Made by a program: the position numbers and the translations under genes. The notes under the pieces were generated by a model. It was not told the DNA's origin, searched no databases, and saw nothing but the letters and a program-made list of their open reading frames with translations. From positions 62,001-126,000 of the forward strand of contig JAOACD010000009.1 of NCBI GenBank assembly GCA_026417975.1: a stretch of 64,000 nt of DNA, read 5' to 3'. Origin of the DNA: Melioribacter sp. (GTDB lineage: Bacteria > Bacteroidota > Ignavibacteria > Ignavibacteriales > Melioribacteraceae). Positions 35,243 to 44,730 of the stretch are shown here, piece by piece; within the stretch, counting starts at the first letter, position 1, and the number at the start of each line of letters is the position of its first letter.

Positions 35243-36649
35243 ATGCGGATTTATAATACTTTTTCTAAAACTAAAGAAGAATTCGTTCCTATTAATCCAC
35301 CCTATGTTACTTTTTATGTCTGCGGTCCTACAGTTTACGACTACTTTCACATAGGAAATGCAAGATCTTTTGTAATGGCTGATATTATCAGGAGATATCT
35401 AGAGTACAAAGGATATAATGTGAATTTTGTGATGAATATTACAGATATCGATGATAAAATAATTAATAAGTCGAAAGAACACAAAAAGTCGACAGAAGAA
35501 ATAGCTAAATTTTTTACAGAAGCATTTTTTGAGGATATTCAGAAATTGAGAATTAAACCTGCAATAAGTAATCCAAGAGCCACAGAATCAATAGAAGATA
35601 TTATAGAAATGATTAAAGTCCTTGAGCAAAAAGGTTATGCTTATTGTATAGATGGAAATGTTTTTTACGATATAACTAGGTTTAAAAACTATGGAAAGTT
35701 AAGTGGAAAAAATATTGAAGAACTTGAAGCTGGTGCGCGTGTTGAAGTCAACGAAACAAAAAAAAATCCATTAGATTTTGTTCTATGGAAAAAAGCTAAG
35801 GAGGGTGAACCAAGCTGGGATAGCCCTTGGGGAAAAGGAAGACCAGGATGGCACATTGAATGTTCTGCAATGAGTTGTAAATACCTTGGAAAGTCTATTG
35901 ATATACACGCAGGTGGAAACGACTTAATTTTTCCTCATCATGAAAATGAAATAGCTCAAAGCGAAGCAGCTAATGAACAAAAGTTTGTAAAATATTGGAT
36001 TCATTTTGGATTCCTTAATTTTCAGAACGAAAAAATGTCTAAGTCGCTTGGAAATTTTTTTACTGCAAGAGATGTACTTAATAAATATTCTCCCGAGGCA
36101 ATAAGATTATTTTTTACACAAACTCATTACAGAAGCCCACTTAATTTTAGCGAGGAGTTACTTTCTGCTTCCGAAAAAGGTGTTCAAAAAATAATTAATC
36201 TTGCAGATAAAGTAGAGTCTGAATTGCAAAAGAATAATAATGGCATAGAGCCTAACTTCGATTTTCAATTTTATTATAATGAATTTGAAAAAGTTATGGA
36301 TGACGACATAAATACTCCTCAAGCAGTAGCTGTAATATTTGATTTTGTCAAAAATATAAATAAGGTTATTTCAGAAAATGAAAATTTGAATTCTACTTTT
36401 TATAAGAAAGTTAAAAAATTTTTGATCGATACAGCTGAAAATGTTTTGGGTATTGTTCATTTTGATAGTCTTTTAAAAAAATATGAAAGTATAGATGATA
36501 AATTAATAGAGTTATTAATCAATATAAGATTAGCCTTAAAAAAAGAAAAAAATTTTACCTTAGCAGATTACATAAGAGATGAATTGAATAAGCTTGGAAT
36601 TATTTTGCAGGATAGTAGGGAAGGAACTACATATAAAAGAAAAAAATAA
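35243..36649 (+). CDS. cysS: Cysteinyl-tRNA synthetase
   Basis: This 468-residue class I synthetase has the zinc-ligand opening YVCGPTVYDYFHIGNAR with HIGN, then WHIECSAM and the HHENEIAQSE zinc region. KMSKS is in EKMSKSLGNFF. The length is typical. It is transcribed divergently from the secreted cytochrome, with a 230-bp spacer containing a small AAGATA/TATCTT hairpin at 35065-35082. It is followed after 74 bp by an outer-membrane protein gene. Confidence 0.97.
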   Translation: MRIYNTFSKTKEEFVPINPPYVTFYVCGPTVYDYFHIGNARSFVMADIIRRYLEYKGYNVNFVMNITDIDDKIINKSKEHKKSTEEIAKFFTEAFFEDIQKLRIKPAISNPRATESIEDIIEMIKVLEQKGYAYCIDGNVFYDITRFKNYGKLSGKNIEELEAGARVEVNETKKNPLDFVLWKKAKEGEPSWDSPWGKGRPGWHIECSAMSCKYLGKSIDIHAGGNDLIFPHHENEIAQSEAANEQKFVKYWIHFGFLNFQNEKMSKSLGNFFTARDVLNKYSPEAIRLFFTQTHYRSPLNFSEELLSASEKGVQKIINLADKVESELQKNNNGIEPNFDFQFYYNEFEKVMDDDINTPQAVAVIFDFVKNINKVISENENLNSTFYKKVKKFLIDTAENVLGIVHFDSLLKKYESIDDKLIELLINIRLALKKEKNFTLADYIRDELNKLGIILQDSREGTTYKRKK

Positions 36650-36723
36650 AAATTTATTTTTCAGCAAAATATTTTAATAGAAATATATTGGTTAATTTAC
36701 TTTCGAAATTAAGGTAAATACGT

Positions 36724-37497
36724 ATGAAAAAGTTATTATCAATAACTTCATTTTTAATTATATCTTTTTCAAGAATAGTTTCCCAAGGTACTTCAGGCAC
36801 CGACGCAAAGTATGAATACAGATATTTAGTTGATATACCTACTGCAGGTATTCTTGAAAAAGGTTTAGTTGGTATTTCTATGGATGTTATGCCATTAGGG
36901 GTCGTAATTTCTAAGATTGAAGTGGGAGTTTTTGATAATTTTAGTTTTGGAATTTCTTATGGTGGAACTAATATAATTGGGCAAGGAAAGATAGAGTGGT
37001 ATAAACTTCCTGGTGTAAATGTACGTGTTAGAATTATAGACGAAACAGAATCTGTTCCAGCTTTTACATTAGGATTTGATTCTCAAGGTAAAGGTTTTTA
37101 TGATAAGCAGTTGAACAGGTATCAAATAAAGTCTCCTGGATTTTTTGCCTCGATATCAAAAAATTTTGAATTTTTTGGATATTTGAGTTTGCATGGCACA
37201 ATTAATTATTCATTAGAAAGAGGTGATAATGATAAGGACTTAAATTTATCTGCAGGCTTCGAAAAAACAATTGGTAAAAAAATTTCTTTTGTAGGCGAGT
37301 ATGATTTTGCTATAAATGATAACACTGGTAAATCTTTAGGTAGTGGTAGTGGGTATTTGAACATTGGGCTTAGATGGTCTGTAACAAATGGTTTTACTTT
37401 AGGTGTAATATTGAGAGATTTACTTGATAATAAAAAAATAAATAGTAGTAAAGCAGATAGAGCAATTCTTGTGGAATACTTAAAACCAATTTTTTAA
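36724..37497 (+). CDS. Predicted outer-membrane beta-barrel protein
   Basis: The 257-residue product has a signal peptide (about 1-20). A series of amphipathic strands follows (FSFGISYGGTNIIG, PAFTLGFDSQGKGFYD, GYLSLHGTINYS, SFVGEYDFAIND). The block PAFTLGFDSQG followed by a Gly/aromatic segment recalls YjbH-type exopolysaccharide-associated barrels, but similarity is weak. The last residue is Phe (KPIF), a typical outer-membrane insertion signal. Function unknown. Confidence 0.7.
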   Translation: MKKLLSITSFLIISFSRIVSQGTSGTDAKYEYRYLVDIPTAGILEKGLVGISMDVMPLGVVISKIEVGVFDNFSFGISYGGTNIIGQGKIEWYKLPGVNVRVRIIDETESVPAFTLGFDSQGKGFYDKQLNRYQIKSPGFFASISKNFEFFGYLSLHGTINYSLERGDNDKDLNLSAGFEKTIGKKISFVGEYDFAINDNTGKSLGSGSGYLNIGLRWSVTNGFTLGVILRDLLDNKKINSSKADRAILVEYLKPIF

Positions 37498-37628
37498 GTT
37501 GTTTTTTTATTCAGACACTTTAGTTTAGTATTTTGTACATTTTTGAATTTTATTCCTTTCTTTTTTGCATTTCTTTTAAACTTTTTAAGGTATAATTTTT
37601 GTCAAAGTTTTTGAAAAGGGGTAAAATA

Positions 37629-38552
37629 ATGAAAACAATAGTAAAGTTTTTGAGTTTAATTTCTTTGTTTTTTTTAGGCGGGTGTTATACTCAATTGGCT
37701 CTTCGTGATTATAACAAAAATTACGAAGAAGAATATACTTATTACGATAGTCGAGAAGATACTGCTTACAACGAAGTGAAAAAAGAGGTAAACATTTATA
37801 ATTATTATGGATTTTATCCAAATTATAGAAGATATTATTGGGGGTATTACCCGGGCTTTAGTATAACTATTGATGCTTATTATTATGACCCTTTCTGGTG
37901 GGATTTTTATTACCCTTATTATTACCCATGGTGGTATTACCCCTATCCATATAGTTATTGGGTTTATAAAGAATATTGGTATTATCATCCTTATTACTGG
38001 CATTATGGTTATAAGCATTATGGGAATATTTACAAATACAGGCAAACTTATACACACTTGAGAAATCTGGATGGTGGGAGAAATCTAGAATTACGAGAAG
38101 GAGACAATGATTATAGAACTGGTAGAACAAATATTATCAGGGGTAACTCTTTTAGTAGACCTAATGATGTTGACCTGAGTAGAACAGGTGTATCTCGGGA
38201 TAGAAATAACTCTGGAAGACTTACAAAAGATGTCCCAACTAATTCTAACGCTGAAAGAAAAAATGAAACTCGCGACACTAAAGTGAGATATCCAACCGAA
38301 ATTACAAGAGACAGAGAAACTAGAGGCTCAGATAATCCGGAAAGAAATAGAGGCGAATCTTCAAATAGAGAAAAAAGAGGCTCTGGTGGTGATAATTCAA
38401 GAACCTCATCTGAACCTTCATATACTCCCCCACGTGGTGATACTCATTCATCGCCATCTTATAATCCACCTCCAAGGCCAAGTTCTGGAAGTGGTTCATC
38501 GAGGGGAAATGATGGTGGACGCTCTAGTGGTGGTGATGGAAGAAGAAGATAA
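37629..38552 (+). CDS. Lipoprotein with a tyrosine/tryptophan-rich core and Arg/Ser/Gly-rich tail
   Basis: The ATG at 37629 is chosen because AAAAGGGG precedes it and it opens a lipoprotein signal with the lipobox FLGGC; an upstream start would add 10 residues. Of the 307 residues, about 60-140 are dominated by Tyr, Trp, Pro and His (repeats such as YYPYYYPWWYY and YWYYHPYYWHYGY). Residues 160-307 are a disordered Arg/Asn/Ser/Gly/Pro tail ending GGDGRRR. No family was recognised. The composition suggests an adhesive, aggregating or redox-active surface protein. It precedes an OmpP1/FadL-like gene by 23 bp. Confidence 0.8.
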   Translation: MKTIVKFLSLISLFFLGGCYTQLALRDYNKNYEEEYTYYDSREDTAYNEVKKEVNIYNYYGFYPNYRRYYWGYYPGFSITIDAYYYDPFWWDFYYPYYYPWWYYPYPYSYWVYKEYWYYHPYYWHYGYKHYGNIYKYRQTYTHLRNLDGGRNLELREGDNDYRTGRTNIIRGNSFSRPNDVDLSRTGVSRDRNNSGRLTKDVPTNSNAERKNETRDTKVRYPTEITRDRETRGSDNPERNRGESSNREKRGSGGDNSRTSSEPSYTPPRGDTHSSPSYNPPPRPSSGSGSSRGNDGGRSSGGDGRRR

Positions 38553-38575
38553 AATTATTTCTTAGGGAGTAAAAT

Positions 38576-40024
38576 ATGAAAAAGCTTGTATTCTTTTTGT
38601 TAATTAACTTTTTCTTAATAATACTTGTAGTTAGAGCACAAAATTTTAAGGATGCTTTACGTCTATCTGAAATTGATGTTATTAAATCTCCAAAAGCTCT
38701 TTCTATGGGAAATGCTTATACTGCAGTAAGTAATGATTTTAATGCTGCCATTTTTAACCCTGCAGGTCTAGGATTAATAAAAAAATCAGAGTTTTCTATT
38801 TCAATGAATTATGATTCATTTGATAATGAAGCCACTTTCTTTAATAAAATAGATAAATATTCAAATAATACAACAAAGTTAAATCAACTTAGTTTTGCAT
38901 TTCCGTTACCAACTTATAGAGGCAGCTTTGTTTTAGCATTAGGTTATAATCAAATTAAAGATTTTAATTATGCTCTCAAGTTTGATGCTTTTAATCCTGC
39001 TAACAATTCTTTAATTCAGGATTTGACTAGTTATAATGATGACATAGCTTATAAACTTGCTTTAAGTTACCCAGTTTATGATAAATCTAGGAAATACTTG
39101 TACGACACAACATTAGTTAATGGTAGGTTAAATCAAAGCGGTAAAATTATTCAATATGGAAATATTTCAAGCTGGTCATTCTCTGGTGCTGTCGAAATTC
39201 AAGAAAATATATTTATTGGGGCTACACTAAATATTATTGGAGGAGATTTTAAGAGGGACCGTCAATATTGGGAAGATGATATTTATGATAATTATGGAAT
39301 AAATTTGTTATTAGACCCCTCTGAACCCTCAACTCGTGACTTTAGAACTTTTTATATGAATGATATAATTAATTGGGATATTACAGGATGGAATTTAAAT
39401 ATTGGATTGCTTGCAAAATTAAATAACAATGTAAATTTAGGATTTTCAGTAAAAACTCCCAAGTTAATTACTATTAAAGAAACGTATTTTGTTGATGCAT
39501 TTAGCGACTTTGCTTCGACAAGGTTTACTTTAGATCCTCCAATACAAAACAAAACTGAATATAAAATTAATAGTCCATATGAATTTGCTATAGGTGCATC
39601 TATCAATCAAGAAAATTTAACTGCAAGCTTTGATGCTAAACTAATAGACTATACTCAAATGGAATTTAAAAGCGGATTAGATATAAGAGATATTGAAAAT
39701 AATAATCGTGATATAAAAGATTTATTTAGAAACGTAATTAATTTTAATGCAGGATTTGAATATTTAATACCATTTTTTAATGTTGCTTTACGAGGGGGAT
39801 TTATCTTAATGCCTTCGCCTTATAAAGACGATCCTTCTGAGTATGATAAAAAATTCATTACATTTGGTCTTGGTATAAATACAAAAGGAAATTTATCAAT
39901 TGATTTTGCATACGCTTATGGTTGGTGGAAAGATTTTGGTGATAACTATGGAAGCAATGTTTCAAGGACATATCAAAGTATTCAAAGAAAAATTTTTACA
40001 GCGGGGTTAAGATACAATTTTTAA
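38576..40024 (+). CDS. OmpP1/FadL-like outer-membrane transport protein
   Basis: The ATG follows TAGGGAG. The 482-residue protein has a signal peptide (1-21). It then has the family's N-terminal motif SPKALSMGNAYTAVSNDFNAAIFNPAGLG, in which the NPAGL box is diagnostic of OmpP1/FadL/TodX. Long alternating strands follow and the chain ends in RYNF, with the final Phe of an outer-membrane barrel. Members transport hydrophobic molecules, or act as T9SS-related barrels (PorV) in Bacteroidota. The substrate is unknown. A strong terminator follows. Confidence 0.85.
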   Translation: MKKLVFFLLINFFLIILVVRAQNFKDALRLSEIDVIKSPKALSMGNAYTAVSNDFNAAIFNPAGLGLIKKSEFSISMNYDSFDNEATFFNKIDKYSNNTTKLNQLSFAFPLPTYRGSFVLALGYNQIKDFNYALKFDAFNPANNSLIQDLTSYNDDIAYKLALSYPVYDKSRKYLYDTTLVNGRLNQSGKIIQYGNISSWSFSGAVEIQENIFIGATLNIIGGDFKRDRQYWEDDIYDNYGINLLLDPSEPSTRDFRTFYMNDIINWDITGWNLNIGLLAKLNNNVNLGFSVKTPKLITIKETYFVDAFSDFASTRFTLDPPIQNKTEYKINSPYEFAIGASINQENLTASFDAKLIDYTQMEFKSGLDIRDIENNNRDIKDLFRNVINFNAGFEYLIPFFNVALRGGFILMPSPYKDDPSEYDKKFITFGLGINTKGNLSIDFAYAYGWWKDFGDNYGSNVSRTYQSIQRKIFTAGLRYNF

Positions 40025-40051
40025 CACCCCTAGCTTATTAACACCCCCTTG

Positions 40052-40083
40052 CAAACAGCATCTTATCAATAAGATGCTGTTTG
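40052..40083 (+). terminator. Rho-independent terminator
   Basis: CAAACAGCATCTT (40052-40064) and AAGATGCTGTTTG (40071-40083) make a 13-bp perfect stem followed by a T-run. It ends the envelope operon just before rsgA. Confidence 0.92.
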
Positions 40084-40130
40084 TTTTTTAAATTTACAAA
40101 GGTAGATTTGTAAAACTAAATTTTATAAAA

Positions 40131-40138
40131 AAGGAGGT
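40131..40138 (+). promoter_or_regulatory. Ribosome binding site that fixes an ATT start for rsgA
   Basis: AAGGAGGT lies 4 bp before an ATT codon in frame with rsgA. No ATG, GTG or TTG exists in that frame between the upstream stop at 40089 and the TTG at 40221. Confidence 0.75.
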
Positions 40139-40142
40139 AGTT

Positions 40143-41099
40143 ATTAAAGGGAGAATTTTTAAGATTGAAAGCAAGAATTATTACTTATATGACGAAAATT
40201 TTAATGAGGTAAGATGTTTTTTGAGAGGAAAATTTCTAAAGGAATTTTCTATTAAAAAAGATAAATTAGTTACACTTGATATTGCAGCAGTGGGTGATTA
40301 TGTAGAGTTTAAGTTAAGTAATGATGGAACTGGTCTAATTACAAATATTCTTCCAAGACAGAATAAGATCTCCAGAAAGGCTCCACGCCTTAAAGGCGCA
40401 AGCATTAGAGGTGAAAGGTTAGAACAAATTATTGCAACAAATGTAGATAATTTAATTATTGTTTCGAGCTGGCTTAATCCAAAATTCAATAATAGATTAA
40501 TTGACAGAATGATTGTAGTTGCCGAAAGTTCTAATGTTAGTCCAATTATTATTATAAATAAAATTGATTTAGATAGCTTAAACGAAAGAGCAACATGGAG
40601 CAACCTTTATAAAAAAATAGGCTACAAAGTTTTTGAAACAAGTGTTGTTAATAATCATGGGATAGATGATTTACGTGAGGAATTAAAAAATAAGACAAAT
40701 TTATTTTGGGGGCATTCTGGAGTTGGTAAATCAAGTCTTTTGAATTTACTATACCCGGGTTTAAATCTTAAAGTTGGAGATATTAGTGACTATACCTTAA
40801 AAGGTAAACATACTACCGTAACTGTTTTAATGAAAAAAGTAGCTGAAAATACTTTTGTTATTGATACACCCGGAATTAGAGAAATAGAACCTTATGGAAT
40901 AAAAAAAGAAGATTTATGCCATTATTTCAAAGATTTCTTAGATTTTATTTACAATTGTAAATTCAATACATGCACTCATCATCACGAACCTGGTTGTGCA
41001 GTAGTAGAGGCTGTGCATCAAGGTAAAATTGATTATGAAAGATATAAAAGTTATTTGAATATGTTAGAAACAATTGAAGAAGATTTATTTTTTGAATAA
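40143..41099 (+). CDS. rsgA: Ribosome small-subunit biogenesis GTPase RsgA (apparent ATT start)
   Basis: The circularly permuted GTPase order is clear: NKID (G4), then GHSGVGKSSLLN (G1), then DTPGIRE (G3). The C-terminal zinc knuckle is CKFNTCTHHHEPGC. RsgA checks late 30S assembly. A TTG at 40221 would remove 26 residues from the N-terminal OB domain. The reading frame before it translates as KGRIFKIESKNYYLYDENF, a normal RsgA beginning, and is preceded by a near-perfect Shine-Dalgarno. The first codon at the right spacing is ATT (40143). This gives 318 residues. The last 15 bp overlap the convergent ATP-grasp gene. Confidence 0.9.
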   Translation: MKGRIFKIESKNYYLYDENFNEVRCFLRGKFLKEFSIKKDKLVTLDIAAVGDYVEFKLSNDGTGLITNILPRQNKISRKAPRLKGASIRGERLEQIIATNVDNLIIVSSWLNPKFNNRLIDRMIVVAESSNVSPIIIINKIDLDSLNERATWSNLYKKIGYKVFETSVVNNHGIDDLREELKNKTNLFWGHSGVGKSSLLNLLYPGLNLKVGDISDYTLKGKHTTVTVLMKKVAENTFVIDTPGIREIEPYGIKKEDLCHYFKDFLDFIYNCKFNTCTHHHEPGCAVVEAVHQGKIDYERYKSYLNMLETIEEDLFFE

Positions 41100-41990
41100 T
41101 AAAACTCTTTTTTTCATATTTTCTATGAATTGTAGAATAACTTCATCAGGTACACCATCAGGATGCTTGGATTTTAATCTCATGTCGCATTGGTCATTTA
41201 TATAATCAATAAGGATAAATTTGTTTTTTTTAGTAACAGCAATTTCTGTAGAGAAATAATCTATTTGTGTTATCCTAGCTAGTTTTTTTGTAATTCGGTG
41301 CAATTGCTGAAGACGATATTTTCTTTCTTCTTCTTTTGATAAAGTTTCGTAAATGTGTGTTTGATCGTCCCACCAGGTAGGTATTATTTTGTTAAATGCC
41401 CAAAAGATTCTAAACCATGCTCTTTTATTTCCAAGTTTTTTAGGGTGAATTTTTTCTTGGACTAAGTATTCTTCAAGTTGGTTTTTCATTCTTACTTTTT
41501 GAATCTGAGAAATAGATTCTGCATTAATTTCAACCCCTTCACCACCACCTGTATCGATAGCTGGTTTTATTATAAATGGTATTCCTAAGTCTTCTAAGTC
41601 TTTCTCAGTAATATTTAAACTATGGTTAAAATAATAAGGTGGCAAAATTATTGTTTTCGGTAATCCAAAATTTTTCTTTGAAAGTATTTTATGCATATAT
41701 GATTTGTTAGTAAATCTATGAACCTTTTTATGAGGATTGATTATGTAAGTTTTTCTTTTTGATAAAATAGTTGCAATTGGTTCGAAATCTGAATCCATAT
41801 CCGAGGCTCTATCTAAGTAAGCTTTGAAATGAAGCTTCTTCGACTTTAAATCTTCAATTACTTCAAAAACATTATAGTTGGAAATAATAAATGTTTTTAA
41901 ACCATCTTTTTGAAAGCTATGTTCTATTAATTCAACAAATTCAAAATCGTATTCCCATATGTATGATATTGCTAAATCGTAAGTGCCCAT
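41085..41990 (-). CDS. ATP-grasp-fold protein of unknown substrate
   Basis: The 301-residue protein has an N-terminal Rossmann-like half. An ATP-grasp core follows: IPFIIKPAIDTGGGEGVEI (Lys and Gly-rich ATP loop), a central lid with EEYLVQEKI, and the metal-binding end FSTEIAVTKKNKFILIDYINDQ with acidic residues. It resembles RimK/glutathione synthetase-like ligases, which join carboxylates to amines. It has no clear family and no biosynthetic neighbours. It converges with rsgA, overlapping by 15 bp. Cytoplasmic by lack of a signal. Confidence 0.75.
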   Translation of the reverse strand: MGTYDLAISYIWEYDFEFVELIEHSFQKDGLKTFIISNYNVFEVIEDLKSKKLHFKAYLDRASDMDSDFEPIATILSKRKTYIINPHKKVHRFTNKSYMHKILSKKNFGLPKTIILPPYYFNHSLNITEKDLEDLGIPFIIKPAIDTGGGEGVEINAESISQIQKVRMKNQLEEYLVQEKIHPKKLGNKRAWFRIFWAFNKIIPTWWDDQTHIYETLSKEEERKYRLQQLHRITKKLARITQIDYFSTEIAVTKKNKFILIDYINDQCDMRLKSKHPDGVPDEVILQFIENMKKRVLLFKK

Positions 41991-42142
41991 TTATAATTTC
42001 ACTGCTAAAATAAGTATTTAAATTGCTTAAATAGAATTAATATTACTTCTGATAAATTGCAACACTAAATTAACAATTTTAATAAGTTACTTGTTAATCA
42101 TTCTGTGTTAAACTATATTTTGAACAAAATTAAAAAGTGATT

Positions 42143-43936
42143 ATGAGATTTGTTGCATTATTTTTTTCTCTTTTGGTAATAATTGGTTGCTCGTCAAAAG
42201 TAGTTAAACAAAATTCTGTTGATGATAAATTTATTGAAAAGAGCAATAAAAAATTAGCGATAGAAAAATTTATAAGTGGTTCTATTTACGAAGCTAAAGG
42301 AGATATTCAAAAAGCGATAAACGAATTTCAGGAAGCCTTAAAGTATGAGCAAAAACCAGGCATATATTATGCGCTTGCAAAAAATTACTATAGAATAAAT
42401 AAACTTTCTAATGCTTTGCAAAATGCAAGAAAGGCTGTTGAATTAGAACCAACTAATAAAGAATTTCTCTTTTTACTTGCTTCAATTTATGATTCATCAC
42501 ATCTTATAGATTCTTCTATTACTGTTTATGAGAAAATTGTTTCAATCGATTCTACAAACGTTGTTGCTTATTTCCAACTTGCAAAGCTTTATGAACGAAA
42601 TCGCCCTAAGCAAGCATTGTCATTATATAAGAAGTTAATCAATATGATTGGACCGGATTGGGATGTGCTTGTTAATATGATAGATTTAAACGAAAGACTT
42701 GGAAATATTGATGAAACTGTTAAAACTCTTGAAGAATTAGTTAAACTTAACCCATCGGACTTACAATTACAAAAATTTTTGATTGACGCTTACATAAAAA
42801 CAAAAAATTATGATAAAGCTCTTAAAATATGTGATGAATCTTTAATTACTTTTCCTAATGATATAGGCTTACTAGATTTGAAAGGTAATATTTTTATACA
42901 GCAAGAAAAATGGAAAGAAGCTGCTAATGTATATAAGTTAATTTTTGATAACAAAGAAAGCGACTTTAATATAAAACTTAAAATTAGCTCTTTGTTTTTA
43001 ATGGCTGCAGAGAAAGACTCTTCAAATTTGCATATTGCAAAAAGTTTTTTTGAAAAGCTAAATAAAGATTCTACTGATTGGCAAGTAATTGCTTCTTTGG
43101 GAGAAATAGAAGCAAAATTAAAAAATGATTCACTGGCTATTGAGTATTTCAAGAAAGCCACTAAACTTGCTGAATGGAATGTTCAACTTTGGATTAGACT
43201 AGGTGGTTTTTTATTTGATAAAAGAAAATATTCAGATGTTATAATTTTACTTTCAGAGGCTGTAGAAAAATTTCCAAATGATTTTGCAATTAACTTGATA
43301 TATGGACTTTCTTTATCGCAATTAAATAATTATCAGGAAGCTAAAATATATTTAGGTAGAGCTGTAAAAATAAATCCAAATGATATTACATCCCTTACAG
43401 CTTACGGCTATACCTTGAATCAGTTGAAAGATGAAAATGGTGCTCTCGAGGTGCTAAACAAAGCATTGTTGATTGATCCCAAAAATATAGATGTATTGGG
43501 TATGGCTGCTTTAATTTATGATTCTCAGAAAAATTTTATTATGTCAGACTCTCTTTATAGTATGGCATTAAAAATTGATTCAACAAATGCGCTAATTTTG
43601 AATAATTATGCTTATTCACTTGCAGAAAGAGGAATACGATTAGAAGAAGCTTTGAAAATGTCCAAAAAAGCTGTTGAAAAAGACCCTCAAAATGCTTCTT
43701 ATTTAGATACAATTGGTTGGGTCTATTATCAACTTGGTGATTACTTAACTGCAAAAAAGTTTATAGAAGATTCATTAAAGTTAGATAATAAAAATGCAAC
43801 TGTGACAGACCATTTAGGTGATGTTTATTTTAAACTTGGAAATAAAGAAAAAGCAAAAGAATTCTGGAAAAAAGCTCTTGAACTTGAACCTCAAAATGAA
43901 AAGATTAAACAAAAATTAGAAAAGGGTGAACTGTGA
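42143..43936 (+). CDS. TPR-repeat lipoprotein
   Basis: The ATG at 42143 is preferred (a GTG lies two codons upstream at 42137). It opens a short lipoprotein signal with the lipobox VIIGC. The remaining roughly 580 residues are tandem tetratricopeptide repeats, for example near the N-terminus (AINEFQEALKYEQKPGIYYALAKNYY) and the C-terminus (ALNLEPQN-type ends). Such lipoproteins scaffold outer-membrane or periplasmic complexes. GTGA overlap with the DUF4292 gene and the EnvC-like gene after it suggests a role in envelope or peptidoglycan assembly. TATATTTTG upstream resembles a Bacteroidota -7 box. Confidence 0.86.
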   Translation: MRFVALFFSLLVIIGCSSKVVKQNSVDDKFIEKSNKKLAIEKFISGSIYEAKGDIQKAINEFQEALKYEQKPGIYYALAKNYYRINKLSNALQNARKAVELEPTNKEFLFLLASIYDSSHLIDSSITVYEKIVSIDSTNVVAYFQLAKLYERNRPKQALSLYKKLINMIGPDWDVLVNMIDLNERLGNIDETVKTLEELVKLNPSDLQLQKFLIDAYIKTKNYDKALKICDESLITFPNDIGLLDLKGNIFIQQEKWKEAANVYKLIFDNKESDFNIKLKISSLFLMAAEKDSSNLHIAKSFFEKLNKDSTDWQVIASLGEIEAKLKNDSLAIEYFKKATKLAEWNVQLWIRLGGFLFDKRKYSDVIILLSEAVEKFPNDFAINLIYGLSLSQLNNYQEAKIYLGRAVKINPNDITSLTAYGYTLNQLKDENGALEVLNKALLIDPKNIDVLGMAALIYDSQKNFIMSDSLYSMALKIDSTNALILNNYAYSLAERGIRLEEALKMSKKAVEKDPQNASYLDTIGWVYYQLGDYLTAKKFIEDSLKLDNKNATVTDHLGDVYFKLGNKEKAKEFWKKALELEPQNEKIKQKLEKGEL

Positions 43937-44730
43937 AAAAAAGTTTTTATTACCTTTTTGGTTTTATTACTATGTTTTTATTACTAACGGCATGTGCTCC
44001 GCAAAAAGAACTTGAAAAGGAAAGATTAATTTCTCCGGACAGATTGATAAAAAAACTTGAAGCAAATAGGAGAAAAATTAAAACTTTAGAAGGGAATGGA
44101 ATTTTATTTGTTAAAAATAGTTCGTTTAATGCTAAGAGTAATTTTGAAATTTTATTAAAAAAACCAGACTCCTTAAAAATATCTTTCTATGGTCCTTTTG
44201 GAATCGATTTGGCTCACGCATTAATTACATCAAATGATTTTCAATTTTATGATGTGATTAATAATAATTTTTATAAAGGCCAAATAAAGGGGGATATTTT
44301 ACAGCATATCTTAAAGGTAAATTTACCTATTAATTTAATTATGGATGCTTTAACTGGCTCTATTAATTTGTCTGATAAGTTGCGTAGAGAGCCTGATAAA
44401 TTTGAATTCGAAAAAAATTTGTATAAAGTAACTTACATAGATACCGTTAAATCAGTGGAAAATACTTTTTTAGTAAAGGCTAACGACTTGTCGATTATTA
44501 CTAATACTATTCAAAATTTTAAGGGAGAAAAATTATTAGAAGGGAAATTTTCGAATTTTAGACTCTTAGAAGATGTCTCTATACCATCGCAAATAACTAT
44601 TGAAGATTATAAAAACAATCAACAATTGAAAATTGAATATAAAAATATTGTTGTTAATAAAGATGTAAATAATCTTAGAATAGAAATACCAAACGATGCA
44701 AAGATTATAGAATGGCGAGAAACTCATTGA
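43933..44730 (+). CDS. DUF4292-like lipoprotein
   Basis: It starts at a GTG that overlaps the previous stop by 4 bp, with GGGTGA as ribosome binding site. The 265-residue product has a lipoprotein signal with the lipobox LLTAC. Its motifs (LIKKLEANRRKIKTLEGNGILFVKN, PDSLKISFYGPFGIDLAHALI) match my recollection of DUF4292, a LolB/LolA-like half-barrel family common in Bacteroidota. A role in lipoprotein or lipid handling at the outer membrane is suggested by fold only. The EnvC-like gene begins inside its last 19 bp. Confidence 0.8.
   Translation: MKKSFYYLFGFITMFLLLTACAPQKELEKERLISPDRLIKKLEANRRKIKTLEGNGILFVKNSSFNAKSNFEILLKKPDSLKISFYGPFGIDLAHALITSNDFQFYDVINNNFYKGQIKGDILQHILKVNLPINLIMDALTGSINLSDKLRREPDKFEFEKNLYKVTYIDTVKSVENTFLVKANDLSIITNTIQNFKGEKLLEGKFSNFRLLEDVSIPSQITIEDYKNNQQLKIEYKNIVVNKDVNNLRIEIPNDAKIIEWRETH

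Noticed and set aside
37674-38130. Reverse- and forward-strand open frames across the Tyr/Trp-rich lipoprotein
   Set aside because: Low-complexity coding sequence lacks stops in other frames; the forward frame with signal peptide and ribosome binding site explains it.
40221-41099. TTG at 40221 as the start of rsgA
   Set aside because: It cuts into the OB domain and has no Shine-Dalgarno, whereas the frame upstream reads as normal RsgA sequence behind AAGGAGGT.
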